Source: Thermodesulfitimonas autotrophica (lineage in GTDB: Bacteria > Bacillota > Desulfotomaculia > Desulfotomaculales > Ammonificaceae). Taken from it: 64,000 nt of DNA. Numbering within the stretch: the first letter of the stretch is position 1; each line of letters opens with the position of its first letter. Below, one piece after another: positions 18,454 to 26,939 of the stretch. Under the pieces are notes generated by a model. That model did not search any database. It worked only from the letters and a program-made list of their open reading frames with translations, and was not told the DNA's origin. Position numbers and translations under genes: made by a program. Location of the stretch: the NCBI RefSeq assembly GCF_003815015.1, contig NZ_RKRE01000003.1, forward strand, positions 434,001 through 498,000, given 5' to 3'.

Positions 18454-20064
18454 ATGACGATGCGTGCGGTAACGGTTTACGATACCACGCTTCGCGACGG
18501 GGCGCAGACGGAGGGTATCTCCTTCTCGGCCGAAGATAAGCTGAAAATTACGCTCAAGCTCGACCGGATGGGGTTTCACTACGTCGAAGGCGGCTGGCCG
18601 GGCTCCAACCCGAAGGATATGGAGTATTTTGTGCGTGTTCGGGAGCTGGGGCTGCAGCACGCTACGGTAACGGCCTTCGGATCAACGCGGCGGAAAAACA
18701 CCCGGCCGGCCGATGACGAAAACCTTGCCGCGATCCTGAAGTCGGGGGTAAAGGCGGCTACTCTTTTCGGGAAGAGCTGGGACTTCCACGTCACGCGGGC
18801 CCTCGGTACCTCCCTGGAGGAAAACCTATCGATGATCCGGGAGTCAGTAGCGTACCTCCGGGACCAGGGGCTGGAGGTTGTTTATGACGCGGAGCATTTC
18901 TTCGACGGCTACAAAGCGAACCCTGCTTATGCCCTGGCGACCCTTGAAGCGGCGGTTGCCGGCGGGGCGGCGGTACTCGTCCTTTGCGATACGAATGGCG
19001 GTGCTCTGCCCTGGGAGCTCCAGGCAGTGGTAGAGTTGGTCTGCAAACGCTTCAGTGTTCCCGTGGGTATCCATGCTCATAACGACGGCGGCATGGCGGT
19101 AGCGAACACCCTGATGGCGGTTCAGGCCGGCGCCACGCACGTTCAGGGGACGATCAACGGCTACGGCGAGCGCTGCGGGAATGCTGATCTCTGTGCGGTG
19201 CTGCCAAACCTTAGCTTGAAGTGTGGGGTGAACACCATTCCGGAGGAGAAACTCCGGCACCTGGTGGAGCTTTCCCGCTACGTGAGCGAAATCGCCAACA
19301 TGCACCCTAATCCCCAGCAGCCGTACGTGGGAATGAGCGCCTTTTCCCATAAGGGCGGGGTGCACGTGAGCGCCCTGATGAAGGATCCGCTCACTTACGA
19401 ACACATTAATCCGGAAGCGGTCGGCAACCGGCGGCGGGTACTCGTTTCGGAGCTTTCGGGGCTTTCCAACCTGCTTTACAAGATCCGCGAGCTCAACCTT
19501 GATCTGCCCAACGAAGGGGAGGTGGCCCGCCAGGTTCTGGGGCAGCTTAAGGAGCTTGAGCACCAGGGATTCCAGTTTGAAAGCGCCGAGGGCTCTTTCG
19601 AGCTCCTGGTGCGGCGGGCTGCGAATGGTTACGAGAAACCCTTCATTTTAGAGAGCCTCCGGATTCTGACGGAGCTCAAAGAGAACCGGGCTGTCCACTC
19701 GGAGGCCACCATCAAGCTCCGGGTAGGGGAAAAGATTGTCCATACCGCGGCCGAGGGCAACGGGCCGGTGAACGCCCTCGATAACGCGCTCCGTAAGGCC
19801 TTGGAACAGTTTTACCCGGCGATCAAGGGAATGCGCCTGATCGACTATAAGGTGCGCGTAATCAACGAGGCGGCCGGAACGGGTGCGGTGGTGCGGGTAT
19901 TGATCGAGACGAGCGACGGCCACCGTTCCTGGGTTACCCTTGGCGTTTCTCCCAACATCATCGAGGCGAGCTGGCAGGCGCTGGCGGATAGCTTCGCTTA
20001 CGGTTTACTCAAGAAAAACGCTGCTGCCGGAGCTTCTGCGGCAGGGAATCCGGCTCCAGACTAA
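18454..20064 (+). CDS. cimA: (R)-Citramalate synthase
   Basis: HMGL-like enzyme of 536 residues. It condenses acetyl-CoA with pyruvate to citramalate, which opens a route to isoleucine without threonine deaminase. The signature YDTTLRDGAQTEGISFSAEDK with TEG after GAQ, the GWPGSNPKD motif and FFDGYK mark the CimA/AksA-like branch rather than LeuA. GIHAHNDGGMAVANTL holds the metal ligands. A C-terminal regulatory domain follows (about 410-520). ATG 18454 or 18460 are both possible. It is the last gene of the operon; no clear terminator hairpin follows. Substrate choice is inferred from family and context. Confidence 0.88.
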   Translation: MTMRAVTVYDTTLRDGAQTEGISFSAEDKLKITLKLDRMGFHYVEGGWPGSNPKDMEYFVRVRELGLQHATVTAFGSTRRKNTRPADDENLAAILKSGVKAATLFGKSWDFHVTRALGTSLEENLSMIRESVAYLRDQGLEVVYDAEHFFDGYKANPAYALATLEAAVAGGAAVLVLCDTNGGALPWELQAVVELVCKRFSVPVGIHAHNDGGMAVANTLMAVQAGATHVQGTINGYGERCGNADLCAVLPNLSLKCGVNTIPEEKLRHLVELSRYVSEIANMHPNPQQPYVGMSAFSHKGGVHVSALMKDPLTYEHINPEAVGNRRRVLVSELSGLSNLLYKIRELNLDLPNEGEVARQVLGQLKELEHQGFQFESAEGSFELLVRRAANGYEKPFILESLRILTELKENRAVHSEATIKLRVGEKIVHTAAEGNGPVNALDNALRKALEQFYPAIKGMRLIDYKVRVINEAAGTGAVVRVLIETSDGHRSWVTLGVSPNIIEASWQALADSFAYGLLKKNAAAGASAAGNPAPD

Positions 20065-20099
20065 CCAGTTATTGAAGACCCGCGTAAGATAGAATAAGG

Positions 20100-20128
20100 T
20101 TGACAGCGACCGTTTTTCATAATAAAGT
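20100..20128 (+). promoter_or_regulatory. Possible sigma-A promoter for glmM
   Basis: TTGACA at 20100-20105 and TAAAGT at 20123-20128 with a 17-base spacer. The expected start of transcription (about 20135) would leave only about 10 bases before the glmM TTG, so the -10 assignment is uncertain. Confidence 0.4.
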
Positions 20129-20145
20129 TTAGGCCGGGAGGAGGC

Positions 20146-21531
20146 TTGGACCCGGTGGGTCTTCTTTTTGGTACCGACGGCGTGCGCGGTGTGGCCAACC
20201 GCGAGCTCAGTCCCGATCTCGCCTTCAAGTTGGGGCGGGCGGGCGCCTATGTGCTGGCCCGGCGTGCGGGTAAGGGTATTGTGGTGGGGCGCGACACCCG
20301 CTTGTCGGGAGAGATGTTAGAGGCAGCCGTGGTGGCCGGGATCCTCTCGGCGGGGGTCAATGCTTTGCTTTTAGGTGTCCTGCCGACTCCGGCGGTGGCG
20401 TATCTTACGCGGACCCTGGGTGCCGCTGGCGGCGTGGTCATTTCGGCTTCCCATAACCCTGCGCCCGACAACGGGATAAAATTTTTCGGGGCTGACGGTT
20501 ATAAATTGCCTGATCCGGTCGAAGAAGAGATTGAGGGGCTTGTGCTGGGGGATATGGCGGCTGTTCCTTCGCCAGTGGGGGCCGGTATCGGCCGGGTGGT
20601 TCCGGTGAAGGACGCTGCGGACCGGTATATGGCCCACGTCTTGACTGTGGGCCCCCGCACGCTCGAAGGTTTGCGGGTTGCGGTCGATTGCGCGCACGGC
20701 GCGGCCTACGAGATTGCCCCGCGGCTTTTACGGGTGCTGGGGGCAGAGATCATCCCGGTAGGGGTTGAGCCCGACGGCCTTAACATTAACAGCGGCTGCG
20801 GCGCGACAAAACCACACGTCCTCCAGGAGCTGGTTTTCGCTACCGGTGCGGACCTGGGCCTGGCCTTCGACGGCGATGCCGACCGGCTTATTGCCGTCGA
20901 TGAAAAAGGAAATATCGTTGACGGGGACGCCATCATCCTCGCGGCGGCGCGTTACCTCAAAGCGAAAGAGAAGCTCCCTGGGAATACCGTTGTGGTCACC
21001 GTAATGTCGAACTTAGGACTCCACCGGACTCTGGCGTCGTCCGGGATCAACGTGGTGGTGACCAAAGTAGGCGACCGGTACGTCCTCGAGGAGATGCTTC
21101 GTGTAGGGGCCGCTTTGGGCGGAGAGCAGTCCGGGCACGTAATCTTTCTCGACCATAACACAACCGGGGACGGCATTATCACGGCGCTCATGCTCCTGAA
21201 AATAATGCAGGAGTCGGGCAAGACGTTAGGCGCTTTAGCGGCGGAACTCCGCCGCTACCCACAGTTACTTAAAAACGTCCGCGTCCGCGACAAGGAGCTG
21301 GTTTTAAAGAGCCCGCTTTTGGCTAGAGCGGTGCGGGAGCAGGAGGCGCGGCTTGCCGGTGACGGCCGCATTCTGGTGCGCGCGTCGGGCACGGAGCCGG
21401 TCATTCGGATTATGGTTGAAGCCCGCGATCCCGATACCACCTTGCGGATGGTAGATGAACTTGCTGCTGTCGTCCGGGCCATCGAAGGGGGTGAGGCAGA
21501 AGAGCGGCAGGAAGCAGGCGTGCAAATTTAA
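20146..21531 (+). CDS. glmM: Phosphoglucosamine mutase
   Basis: Interconverts glucosamine-6-phosphate and glucosamine-1-phosphate for UDP-GlcNAc and cell-wall synthesis. About 461 residues. The phosphoserine loop is GGVVISASHNPAPDNGIKFF near residue 100. The metal-binding loop is LAFDGDADRL near residue 245, and the sugar-phosphate loop is VRASGTEPVIRIMVEA near residue 410. The TTG start follows GGGAGGAGG; GTG 20155 is an alternative. It is followed by the glmS ribozyme leader and glmS, so consecutive enzymes of one pathway are together. Confidence 0.94.
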   Translation: MDPVGLLFGTDGVRGVANRELSPDLAFKLGRAGAYVLARRAGKGIVVGRDTRLSGEMLEAAVVAGILSAGVNALLLGVLPTPAVAYLTRTLGAAGGVVISASHNPAPDNGIKFFGADGYKLPDPVEEEIEGLVLGDMAAVPSPVGAGIGRVVPVKDAADRYMAHVLTVGPRTLEGLRVAVDCAHGAAYEIAPRLLRVLGAEIIPVGVEPDGLNINSGCGATKPHVLQELVFATGADLGLAFDGDADRLIAVDEKGNIVDGDAIILAAARYLKAKEKLPGNTVVVTVMSNLGLHRTLASSGINVVVTKVGDRYVLEEMLRVGAALGGEQSGHVIFLDHNTTGDGIITALMLLKIMQESGKTLGALAAELRRYPQLLKNVRVRDKELVLKSPLLARAVREQEARLAGDGRILVRASGTEPVIRIMVEARDPDTTLRMVDELAAVVRAIEGGEAEERQEAGVQI

Positions 21532-21544
21532 GGCCAAAAGTGAA

Positions 21545-21716
21545 TAACAAGCGCCAGAACCGTTGTCGGGGTGAGCGCAGCTCACCGCGCAACGGTTGAC
21601 GAGGGGGAGGTTAATCGAGGTTTTTCGGCGGGTGCCTCCCGGCTGCCCACGGCCGTAAGCGGTGTCACAAAACTGGCGGGCGACCGCCAGGACAAAAGCA
21701 CCAGGTGGGAAAGGGC
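21545..21716 (+). ncRNA. glmS self-cleaving ribozyme
   Basis: Metabolite-dependent ribozyme in the glmS 5' region. Cleavage is expected between A21550 and G21551 in the sequence AACAA|GCGCCAGAAC. Core elements are in order: GCGCC at the cleavage site; a P1-type stem CCGTTG/CAACGG (about 21561/21590); GACGAGGGGGAGG and TTAATCGAGG; TCGGCGGGTGCCTCCC pairing back to GGGAGG; and a P4 hairpin CTGGCG/CGCCAG near 21673-21690. It uses glucosamine-6-phosphate, the product of GlmS, as cofactor, which gives feedback repression of glmS. The length and order match the known class. It ends about 105 bases before the glmS ATG. Confidence 0.92.
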
Positions 21717-21820
21717 GAAGGATGGCTATTTTGCCCCTAAAAGATCTTTTGTTTTTGCGGGCGCCGTGCTTTCAGCCGGCGTTTGTCATTTGGTTAGCAA
21801 CCTCACGGGAGGTTTTAGTT

Positions 21821-23644
21821 ATGTGCGGTATCATCGGTTACACGGGAAAACAGGAGGCGCTGCCTCTCTTAATTGCCGGGCTCAAACGGTTAGAGTACAG
21901 GGGTTATGATTCCGCTGGCGTTGCGGTAATCGGCGAAGGCCGGGTGGCGGTTTGTAAGAAGGAGGGTAAAATTGCGGTCCTCGAAGGGGCCCTGAACGGC
22001 AACTTCCCTCCGGGACGCACCGGTATCGGGCATACCCGGTGGGCGACCCACGGTGCCCCGACTGATGCTAACGCGCACCCGCACCTTGATTGCACGGGCC
22101 GCCTGGCGGTGGTCCATAACGGCATCATTGAAAACTACCTGGCGCTCCGGGAGCAGCTTGTAGCCCAGGGGCACAGGTTTGTTTCGGAAACGGATACTGA
22201 GGTCATCCCGCACCTGTTAGAAGAGTTTTACGAGGGTGATCTCCTATCAGCGGTAAAACGGGTTATCCCGCTTCTGCGCGGCTCCTTTGCCTTAGCGGCA
22301 GTAGCGGTTGATGAACCCACACGTGTGGTTGCCGCAAGATTTGACAGCCCGTTGATCGTGGGCCTCGGCGAAGATGAGAACTTTGTCGCGTCAGACATCC
22401 CGGCCATTCTGGCGGCCACCCGCCGGACCTACGTCCTGGATGACGGTGAAATAGCGGATGTGCGGCCGGAAGGGGTTACCGTCTACGACCGGAACGGCTC
22501 CTCCCGGACAAAAGAAGTTTTTGTGGTAAACTGGGACGCGGCCCAGGCGGAAAAAGCGCCTTACCCGCATTTCATGCTGAAGGAAATCCACGAGCAGCCG
22601 CAGGTCATCCGGGAAACGTTGCGCGGGCGGATTGAGGGGACGGAAATCGCCTTCCCTGGGTTGAAACTCGATCCGGGGTTTCTCAAGTCGCTTCGCCGGC
22701 TCTACATCACCGCTTGCGGCACGGCCTACCACGCCGGCCTCATCGGGAAGATGCTTATCGAGAGGCTGGTACGCATTCCGGTGGAGGCCGATATCGCCTC
22801 CGAGTTCCGGTACCGTGACCCGCTGCTCGGGCCGGGCGACCTTTTGGTGGTGGTGAGCCAGTCGGGAGAAACGGCGGATACCCTTGCGGCCCTCCGGGAG
22901 GCCAAGGCGAAGGGAGCGACGGTGCTGGCGATCACCAATGTCGTCGGCAGTTCGGTGGCCCGGGAGGCGCACGAAGTTCTTTATACCTGGGCCGGCCCCG
23001 AGATCGCCGTTGCTTCCACGAAGGCTTACGTGGCCCAGGTCGTTCTTTTCACCCTGTTAGCCGTATATTTGGCCAGGTTGCGGGAGAGCGCACCGCCGGA
23101 ACTCCTGCGGGAACTCGCTGCCGGGCTGCCGGGGTTATCAGAAACCGTGCAGGCTGTGCTTGCCCGGGAAGAAGAGATCGCGGCGTTAGCTGGGGCCCGC
23201 AAAGGTTGGGAGCATACCTTCTTCATCGGGCGGGGCTTGGACTGGGCGGTGGCCTGTGAAGGAGCGCTGAAACTCAAAGAGATTTCTTACATCCACGCCG
23301 AGGCCTACGCCGCTGGTGAGCTAAAGCACGGCACTCTGGCGCTCGTAACCGAGGGTGTGCCGGTAATCGCTCTGGCCACGCAACCGGCCCTTTGGGAAAA
23401 GATGCAGAGCAACATTCGGGAAGTCAAGGCCCGGGGCGCCGACGTCCTCGCCGTTACCGGTGCGAAGGCGGCCGAGATCGTTGCGGTGGCGGACGAGGCA
23501 ATTTGCTTGCCCCCGGTTCATCCGCTGTTGGCTCCGGTGGTAGCGGTAGTACCGCTGCAGCTCTTTGCCTACTACGCGGCGGTGGCCCGCGGCTGCGATG
23601 TCGACCGGCCGCGCAACCTGGCCAAGAGTGTTACGGTAGAGTGA
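21821..23644 (+). CDS. glmS: Glutamine-fructose-6-phosphate aminotransferase (isomerizing)
   Basis: Makes glucosamine-6-phosphate from fructose-6-phosphate and glutamine. 607 residues from ATG 21821, after CGGGAGG. This start places the nucleophile Cys immediately after Met (MCGIIGYTGK), as required for Ntn-type glutaminases; the open frame upstream is ribozyme sequence. The glutaminase domain includes GHTRWATHGAPTDANAHPH. Two SIS domains follow (ITACGTAYHAGLIGKM near 300; FFIGRGLDWAVACEGALKLKE near 470). The C-terminus DRPRNLAKSVTVE is canonical. Controlled by the upstream ribozyme. Confidence 0.96.
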   Translation: MCGIIGYTGKQEALPLLIAGLKRLEYRGYDSAGVAVIGEGRVAVCKKEGKIAVLEGALNGNFPPGRTGIGHTRWATHGAPTDANAHPHLDCTGRLAVVHNGIIENYLALREQLVAQGHRFVSETDTEVIPHLLEEFYEGDLLSAVKRVIPLLRGSFALAAVAVDEPTRVVAARFDSPLIVGLGEDENFVASDIPAILAATRRTYVLDDGEIADVRPEGVTVYDRNGSSRTKEVFVVNWDAAQAEKAPYPHFMLKEIHEQPQVIRETLRGRIEGTEIAFPGLKLDPGFLKSLRRLYITACGTAYHAGLIGKMLIERLVRIPVEADIASEFRYRDPLLGPGDLLVVVSQSGETADTLAALREAKAKGATVLAITNVVGSSVAREAHEVLYTWAGPEIAVASTKAYVAQVVLFTLLAVYLARLRESAPPELLRELAAGLPGLSETVQAVLAREEEIAALAGARKGWEHTFFIGRGLDWAVACEGALKLKEISYIHAEAYAAGELKHGTLALVTEGVPVIALATQPALWEKMQSNIREVKARGADVLAVTGAKAAEIVAVADEAICLPPVHPLLAPVVAVVPLQLFAYYAAVARGCDVDRPRNLAKSVTVE

Positions 23645-23724
23645 ACGTGCTTTGCCCAGCCATTTAAAAGGTGTTACCGGTGTAAAATTATTTGCTTTAA
23701 GCAAACAGAGTTTGTTTCACCGCA

Positions 23725-23755
23725 GGGCTCTACGAGAACGAGCCCTTTTTTATTT
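23725..23755 (+). terminator. Rho-independent terminator after glmS
   Basis: GGGCTC (23725-23730) and GAGCCC (23740-23745) form a 6-bp stem with a 9-base loop, followed by TTTTTTATTTTTT. It closes the glmM-glmS unit. Confidence 0.8.
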
Positions 23756-23765
23756 TTTAATCCCG

Positions 23766-23803
23766 TTGTTTTCTGGTTATGGATGTGCTACAATGATAAT
23801 TGT
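23766..23803 (+). promoter_or_regulatory. Promoter with overlapping dyad upstream of marR
   Basis: TTGTTT (23766-23771) and TACAAT (23789-23794) are spaced by 17 bases. ACAAT-GATA-ATTGT (23790-23803) is a perfect inverted repeat that overlaps the -10 element. A dyad in this position is what autoregulating MarR proteins usually bind. The operator role is inference. Confidence 0.5.
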
Positions 23804-23877
23804 TAGTGTCCAAAATGTTCGCAGAAAGAATATTTAGTGTATAAAGTTACCGCCATATACCGCGGGAGGTAGGAAGG

Positions 23878-24348
23878 ATGACCGGGTTTACGAAGGGGGC
23901 TAAAGTAGCGGCCCTGCTACGGGAGGTTAACCACCTTTTGCGGCAAGAAATGCGGCACCTGTTCCGGGATGCCGGACTTACCTTTCCCCAACTCAGCGTT
24001 ATTCACGTGCTGCGCAAAAGAGGCAGGGCCACGGTCCACGAAATCAGTGCGGAGCTTAGACTTAAGGATAGTACCGTTTCCGGCATTCTGGACCGGCTTG
24101 AGGGCCGGGGTTTTGTTACCAGGACGAGGAGTGAGAAAGACCGGCGGGTGGTTCACGTTGAACTTACCGAAAAGTTCGCGGCCCTGCACGATGATTTACA
24201 CGCGAGAGTGAACGAATATATGGATGCGATCTTGAGCCGCGCCGGCGAAGAGGAACTGTACAAGATAATAGAAGGGCTTACGACGCTGAAGCGGGTTCTC
24301 GAGAATAACGCTGTGGCCAGGGGTGACACGGATGGGCAAAATGATTGA
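23878..24348 (+). CDS. MarR-family transcriptional regulator
   Basis: 156-residue winged-helix protein. The core is LTFPQLSVIHVLRKRGRATVHEISAELRLKDSTVSGILDRLEGRGFVTRTRSEKDRR, which shows the recognition helix and the wing with the conserved DRR. ATG 23878 follows GCGGGAGG. Its 3' end overlaps the ABC ATPase gene by about 17 bases, so the three genes 23878-26130 form one operon. It probably represses that operon through the dyad at 23790-23803 and is relieved by a small molecule; the ligand is unknown. Confidence 0.9.
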   Translation: MTGFTKGAKVAALLREVNHLLRQEMRHLFRDAGLTFPQLSVIHVLRKRGRATVHEISAELRLKDSTVSGILDRLEGRGFVTRTRSEKDRRVVHVELTEKFAALHDDLHARVNEYMDAILSRAGEEELYKIIEGLTTLKRVLENNAVARGDTDGQND

Positions 24349-25348
24349 GGCCGAAAGCCTGACCAAAATCTTCCCCGGCGGGATAACCGCGGTGGACGGG
24401 GTTAGCTTTACGGTGGCGGAGGGGGAGATCTTTGGCTTCCTCGGCCCGAACGGTGCCGGGAAATCGACTACCATCGCCATGCTGACCACCCTCTTGCGCC
24501 CTACCGGCGGTACCGCCCGGGTGGCGGGGATGGATATAACCAGGCAAGCTTACCAGGTGCGCCTGGCGATAGGCTATGTTTCCCAGGACCTGGCCGTGGA
24601 CGACGCCCTGACCGGCTACGAAAACCTGCGGCTCCAGGCGGGTTTCTACCGCATCCCGCGCGACGAGGTGGCGCAAAGGATCACGGCGGTTCTGGAAATG
24701 GTCGGGCTTAAGGAGAGGGCCCAGAACCTGGTGGAGACATATTCGGGCGGGATGCGGAAGCGGCTGGACATCGCCTGCGGGCTCATCCACCGGCCCCGGC
24801 TGCTCTTCCTTGACGAGCCTACCCTGGGGCTGGATATCCAGACCCGCAGGGAGATCTGGCGTTACATCAACGACTTGCGGGAAAAGGAAGGAATGACCAT
24901 TTTCGTTACCACCCACTACATGGAGGAAGCGGACGTTCTGTGTGACCGGATTGCCATCATCGACCAGGGTAAGATTAAGGTGATTGATACGCCGGCCAAT
25001 TTGAAAAGCTCTTTGGGGAGCGGGGTGGTAACCTTCAAGTTTGCCGGCGGCGAGCCCGGGGCGGTAAATGCGGCGCTCGGTCGCATCCGCGGCTTGGACT
25101 TTGTGAGCAATGTGACCAGTAATGGGGAAAAGGGCTACGTGGCTACCGTGACTAACGGCGAAGCGGCAATTCCATCACTTTTTGAGGCGCTGAGCGGTTT
25201 CCCGGTGAAGATCGCCGCCATTTCTTTTAAGCAGCCTTCGCTCGACGATGTCTTCCTGCACTATACCGGCCGGGAGATGCGGGAGAGCGGCGGCGGCAGG
25301 GAAGAGGCGCTGCGGGCGCGGCTGATAATGAGGAGGGTCAGGCGGTAA
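24332..25348 (+). CDS. ABC-2 type exporter, ATP-binding protein (DrrA-like)
   Basis: About 338 residues from ATG 24332 (GTG 24323 is an alternative). Walker A is GPNGAGKSTT near residue 40, the signature YSGGMRKRLDIA near 138, and Walker B RLLFLDEPTLGLD near 160. The C-terminal extension after residue 220 is typical of the DrrA/CcmA family of drug, polysaccharide or antibiotic exporters. The partner permease begins on its stop codon (TAATG). The substrate is unknown; an adjacent MarR regulator suggests a toxic or drug-like compound. Confidence 0.9.
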   Translation: MGKMIEAESLTKIFPGGITAVDGVSFTVAEGEIFGFLGPNGAGKSTTIAMLTTLLRPTGGTARVAGMDITRQAYQVRLAIGYVSQDLAVDDALTGYENLRLQAGFYRIPRDEVAQRITAVLEMVGLKERAQNLVETYSGGMRKRLDIACGLIHRPRLLFLDEPTLGLDIQTRREIWRYINDLREKEGMTIFVTTHYMEEADVLCDRIAIIDQGKIKVIDTPANLKSSLGSGVVTFKFAGGEPGAVNAALGRIRGLDFVSNVTSNGEKGYVATVTNGEAAIPSLFEALSGFPVKIAAISFKQPSLDDVFLHYTGREMRESGGGREEALRARLIMRRVRR

Positions 25349-26130
25349 TGCAGAGGCTTATCGCAGATGTTTACTGGGTCTTCTGGCGGGAGATGAAAAA
25401 ACTCGGCCGGCAGAAGTCGCGGCTCCTGATGGCGGTGGTGCAGCCGGTGGTGTGGCTTGCGCTGATGGGGAACGCCATGTCCGGGCTCACCAACAACCCG
25501 GTGGCCGCAAGAATGTTAGGCACCGGCAACTACCTCGACTTTATGACCCCGGGCGTGATGATCATGACCGCTCTTTTCGGGGGTGTTTTCGGCGGGACCT
25601 CGATCCTCTGGGACCGGCGGATAGGCTTCTTGAACAAGATGCTCACCGCCCCCATCCACCGGGCCGCTATCCCGGTGGGAAAACTCGCGGCGCTCGTGGT
25701 GCAATCGCTCTTTCAGGCGCTATTGATCGCGGTAATCGCGCTTCTGTTAGGGGTGCACATCGTGACCGGCGTACCGGGGATCCTGTTCATGCTTACGGTT
25801 GCCAGCCTTTTCGGGCTGATTATGGGCGGGGTTTCCCTTTCTTTTGCCGCGGTGCTGAAGTCCCACGAGGCCTTGTTCGCCATCATGAACTTCTTCACGA
25901 TGCCGCTAATGTTTACCAGCAACGCCATCTTCCCGACCCAGGCGATGCCCGAGTGGCTCCGGTGGATAGCGAAGTTCAACCCGCTTTCCTACGCAGTAGG
26001 CCCGATGCGGACCGTGGCGACACAGGGTTGGGTGTGGCGGGAAATCTGGCCGGGGGTGCTGGTGCTCGTGGCCGTCGCGGTGTTGACCACATCCGTGATG
26101 ATTAGGCAGTTCAACCGCTCCGTGGCCTAA
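25348..26130 (+). CDS. ABC-2 type exporter, permease
   Basis: 260-residue membrane protein with about six hydrophobic segments, including FMTPGVMIMTALFGGVFGGTSI, LFQALLIAVIALLLGVHIV and WPGVLVLVAVAVLTTSVMI. FNPLSYAVGPMRTV near the C-terminus is the usual ABC-2 family motif. It starts one base inside the ATPase stop codon. With the ATPase it should form a dimer-of-dimers exporter in the cytoplasmic membrane. It ends 8 bases from the converging motB gene with no terminator visible between them. Confidence 0.9.
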   Translation: MQRLIADVYWVFWREMKKLGRQKSRLLMAVVQPVVWLALMGNAMSGLTNNPVAARMLGTGNYLDFMTPGVMIMTALFGGVFGGTSILWDRRIGFLNKMLTAPIHRAAIPVGKLAALVVQSLFQALLIAVIALLLGVHIVTGVPGILFMLTVASLFGLIMGGVSLSFAAVLKSHEALFAIMNFFTMPLMFTSNAIFPTQAMPEWLRWIAKFNPLSYAVGPMRTVATQGWVWREIWPGVLVLVAVAVLTTSVMIRQFNRSVA

Positions 26131-26138
26131 AAAGAGTC

Positions 26139-26939
26139 TTACGGTGCTATCTTGGGTTTTGCGTAAAAGAATTCCGGCAGGACGCCCGGCTCGGTTTCCT
26201 TGTAGCGCGAGCGGAGGACAACGAAATCGACCCGGCGGTTGCGCTGCCGGTTGGCTTCTGAATTGTTCGGCGCGATGGGCCGGTACTCGGCGTAGCCCGA
26301 GGCCGCGAGACGCTCGGGTGGGAAATGAACGGCATGCAGCAGTTCCTCCACCACGCTTGTGGCCCGAGCGACCGAAAGTTCCCAGTTTGAAGGAAAGCGG
26401 GCAGTATGGATGGGGAGGTCGCAGGTGTGCCCCTCAACGCGGATATAGTTATCCGTGGTGAGCAAGATCTGGCCGACCTTGCGGACGATCTCCCGCGCCT
26501 GGGGGGTAAGTTCGGCTGACCCTAACGGGAAGAGCACCGTTTCTTGGATACTGACGACCACGCCGCGCTCTTCGATCCGGGCGGTAACTTTGCCAGCCAA
26601 GCCCTGTTCTTTGGCGTATTTTTCGATCTGCTCTTTTATTTTCTGGAGCTGCAAGTTTTCCTTCGTTTCGGCGCTTAAATTGAACTTGGTTTCTACCCTG
26701 TCTTCAGAAACGGGTGCGCCGGCGACAACCGAGGGCCCGGGCCCTTCGAGCACCATACCCGCACCGCCACCGAGCGCCTTCGCCAGTGATTCAGCGATCC
26801 CGGCGAACTTTTTCGCGTCGATGTTACTAAAGGTCCAGAGCACAATGAAAAAAATGAGCAGGAGGGTAATGAGGTCGGCGTAGGTGATCAGCCACCGCTC
26901 GTGGTTTGCTTCTTTTTCCGGTTTCTTATGACGCTTCAT
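26139..26939 (-). CDS. motB: Flagellar motor stator protein MotB
   Basis: 266 residues. One N-terminal membrane helix, ITYADLITLLLIFFIVLW, contains the proton- or sodium-pathway aspartate of the YADLITLL motif. A plug/linker follows, and then a C-terminal OmpA-like peptidoglycan-binding domain (VEGHTCDLPI; SGYAEYRPIAPN and NRRVDFVV near 240). It overlaps the end of motA by 14 bases and is translated from the same minus-strand message. Ion specificity cannot be told by eye. Confidence 0.93.
   Translation of the reverse strand: MKRHKKPEKEANHERWLITYADLITLLLIFFIVLWTFSNIDAKKFAGIAESLAKALGGGAGMVLEGPGPSVVAGAPVSEDRVETKFNLSAETKENLQLQKIKEQIEKYAKEQGLAGKVTARIEERGVVVSIQETVLFPLGSAELTPQAREIVRKVGQILLTTDNYIRVEGHTCDLPIHTARFPSNWELSVARATSVVEELLHAVHFPPERLAASGYAEYRPIAPNNSEANRQRNRRVDFVVLRSRYKETEPGVLPEFFYAKPKIAP

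Noticed and set aside
21571-21909. 112-codon frame and the upstream extension of glmS
   Set aside because: Both run through the glmS ribozyme; the true glmS start at 21821 places Cys next to Met.
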